Assembly (NCBI GenBank): GCA_038380435.1
Contig: JAWZYU010000010.1
Location: forward strand, 41,946,135 to 42,010,134
Origin: Ryuthela nishihirai
Taxonomy: Eukaryota > Arthropoda > Arachnida > Araneae > Heptathelidae
Direction of reading: 5' to 3'
DNA: 64,000 bases
Shown: piece after piece, positions 1 through 10,399 of the stretch
How positions within the stretch are numbered: position 1 is the first letter of the stretch
Layout of the letters: each line of letters opens with the position of its first letter
Notes under the pieces: model-generated
Told to the model about the DNA's origin: nothing
Databases searched by the model: none
Seen by the model: only the letters and a program-made list of their open reading frames with translations
Program-made: the position numbers and the translations under genes

Positions 1-5
1 CTCTG

Positions 6-393
6 GGTTGGGTTGTTGTTTTACCTCTGAGCGGCACTTTTTTGCACACCATGGGCTAAATGGTCAGGTCACATGGACCCCGAACTCAGAGAAAGTTGGG
101 GGAGGGGACCCACTGCAACAGCTGTTGCGAGACAGATGGTAGCCTCCCGTCAAGGCCATCCAGCGTGTTCTTTAACGTGCACAGGGTATGGCTCTCCCGC
201 ACACGGGGCCACGGCTTAACGTTCCATCCGACGGACGGCGGTCTTTCCAAGCCCATCGGTGACCCCTACTGACCATGGGCAGGACGGGGAATTTTTGCGG
301 AGATAAATCTCAACGCTGACCCAGCTGGGGACTCGAACCTGGGAACTACAGATTACGAGCCTGGCGCGCTACCGACTGAGCCACCCCCGCCCC
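6..393 (-). mobile_element. SINE-A copy, near full length
   Basis: tRNA-derived SINE lying on the minus strand. Read on that strand it has a tRNA-like head with A box (TGGCTCAGTCGG) and B box (GGTTCGAGTCC), a conserved body of about 300 bp, and an AAAACAACCCAACCC-type tail. CTCTGGG at 1-7 is repeated at 400-406, so the left target-site duplication is cut by the window edge. The body is close to the family consensus, suggesting a fairly young copy. The short open frames across it are SINE shadows. Confidence 0.9.
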
Positions 394-520
394 TTTATAC
401 TCTGGGATAAACTATTTCACTTAGCGACTATTTACATTTTGGACAATAAAGGTTTCAGAGCACTGGAGACTATCCGTTGGACAACACATTTCAAGCATTT
501 GGTTTATTCACTGCCCAATT

Positions 521-1078
521 AAAATATTAGAATTTCCATATTATGTTAATGAGAATGTGACTTCGAAGCTTTATAATTTCTAAAATATGCATTTACTGGA
601 CTAATCTGACTGAAGATAAAGATCATAATCAAATCTATTTAAATATCGATTTTCAACAATATTCATTCAGTATCTAAAGATTTATGGAAGCTAGAAAATA
701 TTCTACAATAAATCATCATGTCTTTTAAAAAGTAGTAAGTTAAGCAGTAGTTAGTAGTTCGTAATTGTCTAATATTGAAATAACCATTACGCAAACGTCT
801 AAAATCTATATTTATTTCATTAAATGGTTTGAAACAAAATATATGAAATTTTAATTCATTTCTGAGGTAAATTCTTGACGCATTACTATTGTGAAATATC
901 CCAGCTTTCATAACTATTGAACAACTATTGTGGAAAAATCGAGATTTAAATAGATTTCACTACGATTTTTAATTTATTTTTAGTCCCTTTTTTTATTAAA
1001 TGCACATTTTAGAAGTTATAAAGCTTCGAAGTTAGATTCCGATTGACGTAAAATAGAAGCCCCATAATATTTTGTTAG
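521..1078. mobile_element. Long-inverted-repeat MITE, copy 1
   Basis: The left arm (about 521-710) is matched in inverted orientation by the right arm (about 890-1078). Shared blocks include ACTTCGAAGCTTTATAA, AAATCTATTTAAAT and GGAAGCTAG-type sequence. It is AT-rich with no coding sequence. Copies at 7881-8800 and 30450-30985 share the layout. Exact ends and TSD were not resolved. The superfamily is not clear; a non-autonomous DNA transposon is the best guess. Confidence 0.6.
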
Positions 1079-1446
1079 GGTAGTATTTATGAATATACTC
1101 CAATTTTGATACTTTGGAATGCTGCTATTGCCTTACTCATCAGTTTAACCGCAGTTCTCACTAAGGTGAACCTGAACTAAATGGATTTCTCTAGAATCCT
1201 GTTAAATACGAAGTCCTTACTCGTAAGAAAACTTCTTAATATCAAAACACTAATCAATAGATATCGTGTTTAAGAAAAAATAATAGAAGAAAAAATAAGC
1301 TATCGAATAATAAAAAGTAGTTTCTCACATCTAATATATTTTATATGGACGATTGTTAGTTATTGATGACTGACAGGGGATAACGCTAATTCTAATTAAA
1401 CGCAGAAAGAGTAGAGCTCTTAAATTTTGCACCTAGGAGTAATCCG

Positions 1447-2080
1447 GGTCGTAGATCTCGAAAAAAATTCGAAATTTGATCTCTGACGTGTCCTTCAATT
1501 GAACTCACATAGAGGTCAAAATTGGTGTCTGTTGCGTTTCGGGTTTAAATAAAATAAATACCCCCTCAAGCAGCTGCTTGCCACAGAGGTCTGACAGGAG
1601 CCTGTCAGTTTATATGCCACAGTAGGAGATCTGAGAGGATGGCAGGACCTCAGCAGAAAAACGACACACACATCCATGCCTAATCCGGGGCTCGAACCCA
1701 GGTCCCTTAGATCAGTAGCCAAGCGTGCTAACCACTCGGCCACGGGACGGCTAGTTTCGGGTTTAGATCTCGGAAATGATACGAAATTTTGGATCTGAAG
1801 GGTTCTTCAAGGTTACAATTTAGATCTACCGGTGCTAGAGAGCTAAACATTGGTCCCTGTGGGTAATTTTGGTCATAGATATCAGAAACGTGAATTTTTG
1901 GATGTGATGGGTCCTTCGAGGTCAAAGGTCAAATTTAGATATGCCAGTGCTGGAGAGCTAAAAATTGGTGGCATTTTAGGGAGTAGATCTCAGAAATAAG
2001 AGGAATTTTCAGATCTGGTGTCGCATTCAAAGTCAAATAGGGGTCGGAGTGACTATATAGAAGTCAATTGGTGCCGAAGG
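1447..2080. repeat. Degenerate tandem repeat of about 110 bp
   Basis: About four diverged units start near 1450, 1761, 1872 and 1982. Each has a TAGATCTC(A/G)GAAA block, then GAATTTT.GGATCT, then a GGTCCTTC.AGGTCAA-like block, and some have GTGCT.GAGAGCTAAA. The first two units are separated by a SINE-B insertion (1548-1753). No coding potential is seen. It looks like the remains of a small satellite. Confidence 0.65.
1548..1753 (-). mobile_element. SINE-B copy, full length, with TSD
   Basis: tRNA-derived SINE of about 205 bp. On the minus strand it starts CCGTGGCCGAGTGGTTAGC, carries a B box (GGTTCGAGCCC), and ends with two hairpins and a TATTTATTTA tail. The 12-bp TSD GTTTCGGGTTTA is seen at 1536-1547 and 1754-1765. 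It is inserted in the 110-bp tandem repeat. Confidence 0.92.
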
Positions 2081-2499
2081 TATCGTTTGATTTCTAGCAT
2101 TAAGATACAATTCGTTACAGAGGGAAATGGACAGCTGTGGCTGCAAACAAGAATGAACATGTCTCCTCCTTTGATCATTGGAATATCACTTGATGTTTCA
2201 AAGGTATATTCAGCTGGCTCAATTTACATTGTTCCTCTTTATAAGATAAGATACCATTATTTCGTATCTGGTAACAATGAAGTGCAGAGAAATATTTTGT
2301 TGTTTTCCCTCTTAGGAAGCATTTTTTCTCCATATAAAAAAGCTACGACCAAGTTATAAGGACTCCAAAGCTAAGATTTTGCCTGGAGATTCATTGAGGC
2401 GCTGTAAGTGGGGGTGACTATCGAATTCTGTTTTTAATGCCATACAGTATTTTAGAATGTATTCAGTGTAAGACTCTCCTGCACACAGGGTGAAGAATA

Positions 2500-2690
2500 A
2501 CGCCCCGTCATTTGCGAACAGAAACAAGAGACGTAAATGGTACGAACACGTGAGGAGAATGTATGAATAACAGAAGATAACCATAAAAAAGATATCGTCA
2601 TAGATAAAACAGAGGAGATGGATAAACAAAATGATGAAGGCAACGGAAGACTATGATTAAAAGAGGAATGGGAAGATGAAGGGAAATGCA
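2500..2690 (+). pseudogene. Possible LINE C-terminal fragment
   Basis: The plus strand reads RNKRRKWYEHVRRMYE followed by basic sequence and WINKMMKA. This resembles the (K/R)W.GHV.RM ... RW.D.V tail found downstream of reverse transcriptase in RTE-like LINEs. It is short, interrupted by stops and not anchored by an RT motif, so the call is weak. A SINE-B copy lies just to the right. Confidence 0.25.
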
Positions 2691-2742
2691 AGAAAGTTTT
2701 GCCTGGTCGTGGTCAACTCTAAACGAGGTAAAGGTTTAAGAA

Positions 2743-2936
2743 AAAATAAATAAATACCGCCTCAAGCAACTGCTTGCCACAGAGGTCTGACAGTAGCCTG
2801 TCAGTTTATATGCCATAGTAGAAGGTCTGTGAGGATGGCAGGACCTCAGCAGAAAAACATCCATGCCTTACCCGGGGCTTGAACCCAGGTCCCTTAAATC
2901 AGCAGCCAAGTACGCTAACCACTCGGCGACGGGACG
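2743..2936 (-). mobile_element. SINE-B copy
   Basis: Head, hairpins and AAATAAATAAATA-side tail match the other SINE-B copies. Short similar flanks (TTTAAGAAAA left, TTTGAGAAGAA right) may be an eroded TSD. Confidence 0.85.
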
Positions 2937-3215
2937 ATTTGAGAAGAATCAAAACTACTCAAGAAGAAAAGGCTCTTATCTCCACATCCAATGACAGCTT
3001 CAAGATCATCTTTGCTGTTTGTAATCGGTAATTTTTAAGAAGATTGCGTGGGATTTTCAGCCACAATTGGGATGTTTTCTTTTTGGAAAATAACTTACTG
3101 AGTTAATTTACAAACAACCGAAACTTAAAAAAAAAATGAATTGGCAAATTTAATTAATTTCTGAAAAAAAAAATTGTCTTTTATTCGAACATATAGGTTC
3201 AGTATTAAACAAAAA

Positions 3216-3268
3216 CAAATAAATACCCCCTCAAGCAGCTGCTTGCCACAGTGGTCTGACAGGAGCCC
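3216..3268 (-). mobile_element. SINE-B 3' fragment
   Basis: Only the last 50 bases of SINE-B are present: the CAAGCAGCTGCTTG hairpin, GTCTGACAGGAGCC and the TATTTATTTG tail. The head is absent, as expected of a 5'-truncated copy. Confidence 0.75.
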
Positions 3269-4079
3269 CATATTAATGACGTAAAACTGACGTTTTCCTT
3301 TTTTTTTTTTCATTACAGTTCATTTCTACATTTTGCAAGATATTTATACAAACCTTTTGTAGATCTGCAGTGAGTTTATCAGTAAAATCGCGTATTTCCA
3401 AAGAATATATTTACAAGTGGCCCCAATTATATGATTCGGTATTATGATTCATTTTTTATTATTTTACTCTTTTAGTGTCAATATCTGCTTGTTACTCAAA
3501 GCAGCCTTTTATGTAAGATATTGAGGAGCTAGTTAAAAATCTGCATAAAAATCCTTTAGTTCTAGTACAGTAATCTAATGATGAAATTCTCTGATTCCTC
3601 TTACGCTGTATACACAATTAATGAATTAGAGTTTTTTTCAGAGCCAAAAAATTGCTGCTATAAGGGAATAAATGAACTTCGCGTCCTCAGTTCCAAGCTC
3701 TTACACCTCTTGATTACAGAACTGAGGTCGAAGGAATACATCAAGTGTAGGAATTTTTTTTTCTCCTTTTATTTTCAGTTTATTTAATCTTTATCCACTT
3801 TAGCCACTTCTTGAATGAATGGAGATTCGTTCCTCTTTTAATCACGACGTTGGCGAAATAAAAACAGAAAAGCCTTCGTATAAATAATTTGTGAAGTAGT
3901 CAAAGTCTTGATTATGTGAGGTTTTTAGTTTTCCTCTTTCTTGAGGAGGTTTTTCTGAGTTTCTTCTGAAAGGTTGAGAGCAAGGAAGCAAAAAAAATAT
4001 GTAAGGTTCTTTGCAAGTAGAACATTTACGAAACATTCCACTTGTCAAGAGGAGTTTGCGAGTAGCGAATAGAACCGTC
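3269..4079. other. Anonymous AT-rich DNA
   Basis: AT-rich sequence with short homopolymers. No convincing exon, transposon protein or tandem repeat is seen. Confidence 0.5.
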
Positions 4080-4480
4080 CCCATCCTGCTACGTGCCTGC
4101 AGGGCCGTCTCTCCACCACGCCTGGCCACTCTACGGAGGATGTTGCCGCAGCAGCGTGGACCCTCCACGGCACTCCAGTCTCAGCACGAACAGGCAGAGA
4201 GTCGAGAGTGAGCAGACAAGAGGCACTCTCTTGTCACGCGGAAGGACTGTGACAGGTGCATGCAGCGGTGATCAGGTGTCACGTCCCTTGCTCCGCGGAG
4301 GCGCGACAGGCACGCGCCGTCTATAGCCGTCACGGGGTGTCGCCCCTGTCTTCTCGCGCTTGTCAGCGTGGACCCGTCTTTGAGAGCTGATCCGGGATGC
4401 GGGGGTGGAGAGGTGGCAGAGCGAGCGAGATGTGATGCGGCTCCGACCAACTGCTAGTGTTAGGTTCGGAATGGTTAAGT
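4080..4480. other. GC-rich island, function unknown
   Basis: This block is clearly richer in G+C and CpG than its AT-rich surroundings. Several overlapping short open frames occur on both strands (for example 4093-4326 plus and 4181-4450 minus), as expected for GC-rich non-coding DNA. None has a recognisable domain. It could be a regulatory island, an unrecognised exon or an old repeat. Confidence 0.35.
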
Positions 4481-4936
4481 GTGTTGGCTGGATCCTCCGT
4501 GACAGGATGAGGGCAAAAGTAAACTTAGCATGTGATGGAGTTGGAAATCGCTTTCCGAGGTACAGACGAGTTTGGGAAATGTCAGACGCAATGATGATGG
4601 GTTAACTGATACTCATAGTTGAAGCGGTGAAAAAAGAGAATGGTCATTGGGATTATTTGGTATTATTTCTGGTGAACTTATTGGTTATGCTAAGAATATA
4701 AAAGCAGCTTAACGGTTTCTAACATATGTAACTCCTTTCTTTGTCACATGGAAAGAAACAAATGGCATGACAATAAAGAGAAATATGTAGAGTCGCTTTT
4801 CTTCAGCTTTAAAACGTTTGCGAACCTTTTTTTTAATTGAAAAAGTAATTTTAGATGTCGTGGATACTTGGTTCGTCTGTGAATACGTTCACGTTTTTTG
4901 TTACCACAAATAAATGACGGCATCAGGGAAGAAAAC

Positions 4937-5240
4937 GTTGGGTTCTTTTACCTCTGAGCGACGATTTCTTTCCACACAATGGGCTAAATGGCCAGGGGAC
5001 AAGGACTCAAGGGCTCAGAGAAAGCTGGGGAAGGGATTCACTGGGCAGCTCTTAGAGGGCAGACGGAAGCCACTAGTAAAGGTCATTCAGCGTGTTCTTC
5101 AACGTGCAGAGAATATCGCATTTCTGAATCCGGGGACGTGATTAATTTTCCACTGGAAGTGTGGCAGCCTTTCCAACCATCGGTATCCTCTTTCTCACCG
5201 AGGCATTCTCAGTGCAGGCATAGTTGGGACCACCTGGGAC
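4937..5240 (-). mobile_element. SINE-A, old copy, head lost
   Basis: Diverged minus-strand SINE-A body (CCTCTGAGCG, ATGGGCTAAATGGCCAGG, AGCGTGTTCTTCAACGTGC). The tRNA-like head is missing, and the body runs directly into a second copy in opposite orientation at about 5241. Confidence 0.75.
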
Positions 5241-5540
5241 AGTGTTGAGATTTATCTCCGCAAAACTCCCCGCCCAGTCAATAGGGGACACCGATGGGCT
5301 TGGAAAGGCCGCCATCTGTCGGATGCGATGCTAAGCCGTGACCCCTTGTGCGGAGAGCCATACCCTGTGCATACGAAAGAACACGTTGGATATCCTTGAC
5401 GGGAAGCTTCCATCAGTCTCCTAATAGCTGCCATGTGGATCCCTTTCTCAACCATACCTGAGCCCTTGAGTCCTTGTGACCTGGCCATTTGGTCCATTGT
5501 GGGGGAAAAAAAAGTGCCGTTCAGAGGTTAAACAATCCCC
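5241..5540 (+). mobile_element. SINE-A, old copy, head lost, opposite orientation
   Basis: Plus-strand SINE-A body from TTGAGATTTATCTCCGC to GTGCCGTTCAGAGG. It joins the preceding minus-strand copy at their 5' sides, both lacking the tRNA-like head, to form an imperfect inverted repeat of about 600 bp. Confidence 0.75.
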
Positions 5541-6026
5541 AAGGAAGAAAGAATAATTTTTTAGCAAAATGGCGCATCACCTTCTGCAAGTGAGAGATTT
5601 CCCATATCAGCAATTCTCAGTGCACTGAATCAGATGTGGCGTGGCCCTTTAAGTGCCCTTCTCATTAATCGGATATATCTTCGCTCGATTTCTTTTTGTA
5701 AAATTTCATTAAAGGCGCTGCATATCATCCGCCTTATCAACAATTTATCGATTAGTTGAAGGACAACATTACTGTTTTTACTGATCAAGTAAATCCTGAT
5801 ATGCTCCCTAGAGGGTGAGACGAAATTGAATTTCATTGGGATCCGCGAATCATTAAGGGGACCCATATTGAGCATCTGCAAACAAGATGTATTTTTTTTT
5901 CTCTTTATTTTCTCTTAATAAAGTAGTTTTAAATGTTTGAAGTTGTAAAACTACTTTGCATTTACTCCGTATATTGTTAAATTAGTTATGGTTCAGAGGG
6001 TTGAAATATATCTAATAAACACTCTA
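5541..6026. other. Anonymous DNA
   Basis: An open frame of 83 codons on the minus strand (5630-5881) has no recognisable domain or splice context. Nothing else is seen. Confidence 0.4.
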
Positions 6027-6036
6027 TAACATTGAA

Positions 6037-6427
6037 GGGGCGGGGGTGGCTCAGTCGGTAGCGCGCCAGTCTCGTAATCTGTAGTTCCCAGGTTCGAGTC
6101 CCAGCTGGGTCAGCGTTGAGATTTATCTCCGCAAAATTCCCCGCCCTGCCCACGGTCAGTAGGGGACACCGATGGGTTTGATAAGGCCGCCGTCCGTCGG
6201 ATGGGACGTTAAGCCGTGGCCCCGTGTGCGGGAGAGCCATACCCTGTGCACGTTAAAGAACACGCTGGATGGCCTTGACGGGAGGCTACCATCTGTCTCC
6301 CAACAGCTGTTCCAGTGGGTCCCCTCCCCCAACCTTCTCTGAGCCTTCGGGGTCCATGTGACCTGGCCATTTAGCCCATGGTGTGCAAAAAAGTGCCGCT
6401 CAGAGGTAAAACAACCCAACCCAACTG
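6037..6427 (+). mobile_element. SINE-A copy, full length, with TSD
   Basis: Plus-strand full-length SINE-A from GGGCGGGGGTGGCTCAGTCG to AAAACAACCCAACCCAAC. The 10-bp TSD TAACATTGAA is at 6027-6036 and 6428-6437. Confidence 0.95.
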
Positions 6428-6437
6428 TAACATTGAA

Positions 6438-6950
6438 ATTGCAACACCCAGAAGGAATGATTCGAAGTGCAGCGTTTGCCGATATTAGAGAGAACGCCTC
6501 TTCTATAACGTTACAACTAAGACCGCTTTCCTTGTGAGAAGAGTCTTCCGGATTCGAGTGCGAGTTTTAGGAGGAAGTGAAGATTCGCCGACCATATCGC
6601 CAGCTAAGCGAATTAGAGAGAGAACATATTATTGAAGTCCGAGAAGCTGGATGTCGACTCGCCATATTGAGCGACATTTGGGCCGTTACAATGCAACAGT
6701 GCATCGATGCTGGCAGCAGTTTTTAAGAGAAAGATGACCTCTGTTCGACAAGGATCTGGAACATGCAGAACGATCATATCACGAAAGGACCATTTGATCA
6801 GGCAATAAGCTTATGCAGCCCCCCTCAGCCACTTTATCTACCATCAGAAGAACAGAAACTGTGGCTATAAGTCATCCAATCGCAAGACAAACCATATCTC
6901 AAAGACACTCGGAGGCAGGCCTTCATGAATGGAGTCGCCTACTCCTGACC
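6438..6950 (+). pseudogene. Tc1-type transposase N-terminal remnant
   Basis: A conceptual plus-strand reading from about 6575 gives RPYRQLSELEREHIIEVREA followed by HLGRYNATVHRCWQQFLRE-like sequence after small frame changes. This is the helix-turn-helix DNA-binding region of Tc1-family transposases. It begins near GCAACACCCAGAAGGAA, which may be part of a terminal inverted repeat. The catalytic DDE domain is absent and stops and frameshifts are present, so it is a dead fragment. Confidence 0.7.
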
Positions 6951-7089
6951 AATGGCTAATCTTTAAATAGCTGTATATGAAATTTCTCCATAAATTTTGT
7001 AAAAACTATTTTTTGCAAAGGCTCACACTGATTGTGATGCGCACCCGCGGCACGGTTGTTGCGGGGGCGATCAGTACACCTCTGCATAT

Positions 7090-7456
7090 AAGTCGGTAGC
7101 GCGCCAGGCTCGTAATCTGCAGTTCCCAGGTTCGAGTCCTAGCTGGGTCAGCGTTGAGACTTATCTCCGCAAAACTCCCCGCCCTGCCCACGGTCAGTAG
7201 GTTATACTGGTGTGCTCGGGAAGGACGCCGTCCTTCGGATGGGACGTTAGGCCATGGCCCCGTGTGCTGGAGAACCATGCCCTGTGAACGTTAAAGAACA
7301 CACTGGATGGTTTTGACGGGAGGCTATCTTCTGCTCCCAACAGTAGTCCAGTGGGTCCCCAACCTTTTCTGACTCTTTGGGTTTCTTGTGACCTGGCCAT
7401 TTAGCCCATTGTGTGCAAAATAGTGCCGCTCAGACGTAAAACAACTTAACGCAACA
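7090..7456 (+). mobile_element. SINE-A copy, 5' truncated inside the tRNA head, with TSD
   Basis: The element starts at AAGTCGGTAGCGCGCC, so about 16 nt of the head, including part of the A box, are missing. The 9-bp TSD TCTGCATAT at 7081-7089 and 7457-7465 shows that the truncation happened at insertion. Confidence 0.9.
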
Positions 7457-7465
7457 TCTGCATAT

Positions 7466-7880
7466 TGGGTGAAATCGCTGGATGAATTTCCCCAATGAGT
7501 CCCTTTGGGAATCTGGGACCATTCCGACGAGATTATGCTTGTGCTTAAATGCTAAAGTAACACCCAGTTGGAAAGACCGATGCCAACGAAGTCAATTGAG
7601 AACAAGAGAAAACGATGCCTCTTTTAAATTTCCCGGTTGGCTGAATGGGAAACAAAATCAGAGCTCAACTATATAGGAAGAGGTTCTAGCTCTTGGAATG
7701 ATACATTCAATTGCATTAATATGGGATATCATTATGTGCATGGCCAATTCTGCGGGGTGGGGCAACTTGATTGACAAACTTGATTTCCTTGGGCTTCATT
7801 TCCCTGGTGAACCTTGTACTGAAATATATTAAATATAATTTATATCCGCCTTATCAACAATACATGTACACTTGCACGAC
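7466..7880. other. Anonymous DNA
   Basis: A 64-codon plus-strand open frame at 7482-7676 shows no domain. No repeat is recognised. Confidence 0.4.
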
Positions 7881-8800
7881 CAAAATATTAAGGGTTGGGT
7901 TGGGGTGTTTTACCTCTGGACGGCACTTATTTTTACACACAATGGGCTAAATGGTCAGGTCACAAGAACTCCGATGGCTCAGAGAAAGTTTGGGGAGGGG
8001 ACTGTTAACAGCTGTTAGGAGACAGATGGTAGCCTCCCGTCAAGGCCATCCAGCGTGTTCTTTAACATGCACAGGGTGTGACTCTCCCGCACACGGGGCC
8101 ACGGCGTAACGTCCCATCCGACGGACGGCGGCCTTTCCAAGCCCATCGGGGTCCCCTACTGACCGTGGACAGGGCGGATAATTTTGCGGAGATAAATCTC
8201 AACGCTGACCCAGCTGGGACTCGAACCTGGGAACTACAGATTACGAGCCTGGCGCGCTTCGATTGAGCCACCCCCAAAATATTAAGGAAAATCCATGTTA
8301 TGTCAGTAGGAATATTACTTCGAAGCTGTATAACTTATAAAAAATACATCTAATGAAAAAGTGTAATTAAAAATAATATGAACATCAGAATCAAATCTAT
8401 TTAAATCTGGATTTTCAACAATATATTTCCAATATTTAAAGAGTTATGGAAGCTAGAATATTTCCCAAAAGAATTCGGAAACCAAACTTAAGTTTTGTTT
8501 GACACCATTAAATAATAAATTTACATTTTGAGAAGTTTACTTTATGATTATTTGAATTCTAGAAATTATGAATGATTTTTATAAAACAAGATTATTATTA
8601 AATATTCCAGTTTCCACACCTCTTTAAATATTCAATTAATATTGTTGAAAATCGAAATTTAAACAGATTTGATTATTATCTTTAATAAAAATTATCTTCA
8701 GTCCCATTTTTTAGTTAAATTTATAGTTTAAAGTTATAGAGCTTCGATGTTAAATTTGCATTGACATAACATGGAAATCCTCTAATATATTGATCGAGTA
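7881..8800. mobile_element. Long-inverted-repeat MITE, copy 2, split by a SINE
   Basis: Arms at about 8275-8465 (plus the terminus at 7881-7893) and 8604-8800 are inverted copies. They share AATCCATGTTATGTCA / TGACATAACATGGAAAT, ACTTCGAAGCT / GAGCTTCGATGT and AAATCTATTTAAATC / AAATTTAAACAGATTTG. The left terminus CAAAATATTAAGG was duplicated by insertion of a SINE-A. Same family as 521-1078. Confidence 0.65.
7894..8274 (-). mobile_element. SINE-A copy, full length, with 13-bp TSD
   Basis: Minus-strand SINE-A flanked by CAAAATATTAAGG at 7881-7893 and 8275-8287. The target is the end of a long-inverted-repeat MITE, so the SINE is the younger element. Confidence 0.95.
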
Positions 8801-10395
8801 ATGTGTTCAGAAACAGTTCAACATGGTACAAATTTGAGCATACATATATAATTTAGTTTTCTGTGCTTCAACTAAACACACACTACACGTAAGTCGCACT
8901 TACTATAAGTGAATTTCTTTCACATGCTTCTCTGGGGGGGGGGGGGGAATCTAGAGGGGAGCAAGAGGGTCATGATCTCTCCCTATGAGAATGCTACTAA
9001 AGGTAACAGAATCAGAAAATTATTAAACTTAGGTACATTTCATGTAATTTTCAATTAATTTCTTAAAGACCACTAAGAGGGTGTGAGAAATGTTCTAAAG
9101 CAATGGAAATCCGGTTTCTTGGCACCACTTTTACTTTTTCTGGACTCGATCGTCGATCGAGGTTCCCCCTCCCCCCTTATGTTTTTTCTAGACCCGGTTT
9201 GTATGTAGATATAATAAATGCACATTTTTTATACTTTGTGATGTGTTCCTAGTTTCAGGGATCCTAGTCCTTTTTTTTTGTTTCTCAAAAATAATAGCTG
9301 TTAAAACAAAAAAAAAATAATGGAATTGGGCATTCAATATTTACAAGACCCATCACACGAAATACTTCCTTTTAGAACAATGGTCCTTTACATGGCCTCA
9401 CAAAATGAACCCCTGCAGGCCTTCCAAACACTTAAAGAGTCCCCGAATGCAGAGATTGGCTAAAGAGCGTTTACATAATCAAATAGAACATTTTTCTGAT
9501 TATAGCGCATGCATATGTAACGGCAATGATTTTACAAAAAAAAAATTATACAATAAAAAATAAATCGCGAATTTACATTCATTTAATTAATGGTAAATTA
9601 GCTTACCTTTCTGACGGACCTCCATAATTCTTATCCGAAAGCATTGCTTAAGGTGATGCATAAATCGCATCCACTAAGCACCGTGTGCGATTCTAAATAT
9701 CCTATTAAGGAAAGAAGTGTCTAGAAATATATCAGCATCAGCGCCTCCAGTGACAGGTAAGAGGTATCTGAAGATCCGCCAAAGAGCGAAACAGCTCCGA
9801 GCAGTCACTAAAGTAACTCTTCACTGATGGAATTATTCGAACACTTCCCTCTTTCCATTTTGCGTATCAAGCTGCTTAACATCGCGTACCCGTTCTTACT
9901 GGATGCTCCTTATATTCCCGTGCAAGTGATGCCTCGAGCCACTTGTGTTTCCAAACTGTTCTTTCGGTGGAATTTCAGAATGCGTTTTGGTCATTACTTG
10001 ATAAGCACGTTTTGCCTATCATGGAAGGTTGAGTTGTTGGAAGGAGTTATTTTGTTCCAAACAACATAACTCCGATGTCTACAGACGGACAGACAGGCAT
10101 CACTTGTTTTTCTTTTTTGAAAACGAGATAAAAATAACAGACCTCGAATGGGAAGGGTGCTTGAAGCGAATTTTGAATAGAGGCGCATCCATGCCTAGAA
10201 CCAGTCGTGCCAGAGTGATGCTTTTTTGCATATAATAGGACGAATGGTGAGGTCACAAGGACTCCAAGTGTTCAGAGCTTGGTAGGGAAACGGTATATTT
10301 ACTGAGTAGCTTTTAGCAGGCCCAGATAGAGGGGTGGTGATGGGGGAAGCTTCGACCCACACTCTTAATTTTGAAGGCTCCAAATATACATGTCA
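8801..10395. other. Anonymous DNA with one SINE-A relic
   Basis: Mostly AT-rich. It has a poly-G tract near 8935-8947 and several poly-A/T runs. A very old SINE-A trace is visible near 10219-10320 (TTTTTTGCATATAAT, GGTGAGGTCACAAGGACTCC). An 80-codon open frame at 9827-10069 has no recognisable domain. Confidence 0.45.
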
Positions 10396-10399
10396 TTGC

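Noticed and set aside
6047..6115. tRNA-Thr(CGT)-like sequences at SINE heads (also near 37180, 44405, 56420 and on the minus strand elsewhere)
   Set aside because: They keep A and B boxes but are each joined to the same SINE body and tail with a target-site duplication, and the arms do not form a proper tRNA acceptor stem. They are SINE promoters, not tRNA genes.
8078..8266. Recurrent small proteins of the MALPHTGPRLNVPSDGRR type (many places, both strands)
   Set aside because: The same peptide appears wherever SINE-A occurs and nowhere else; it is a reading-frame shadow of the repeat.
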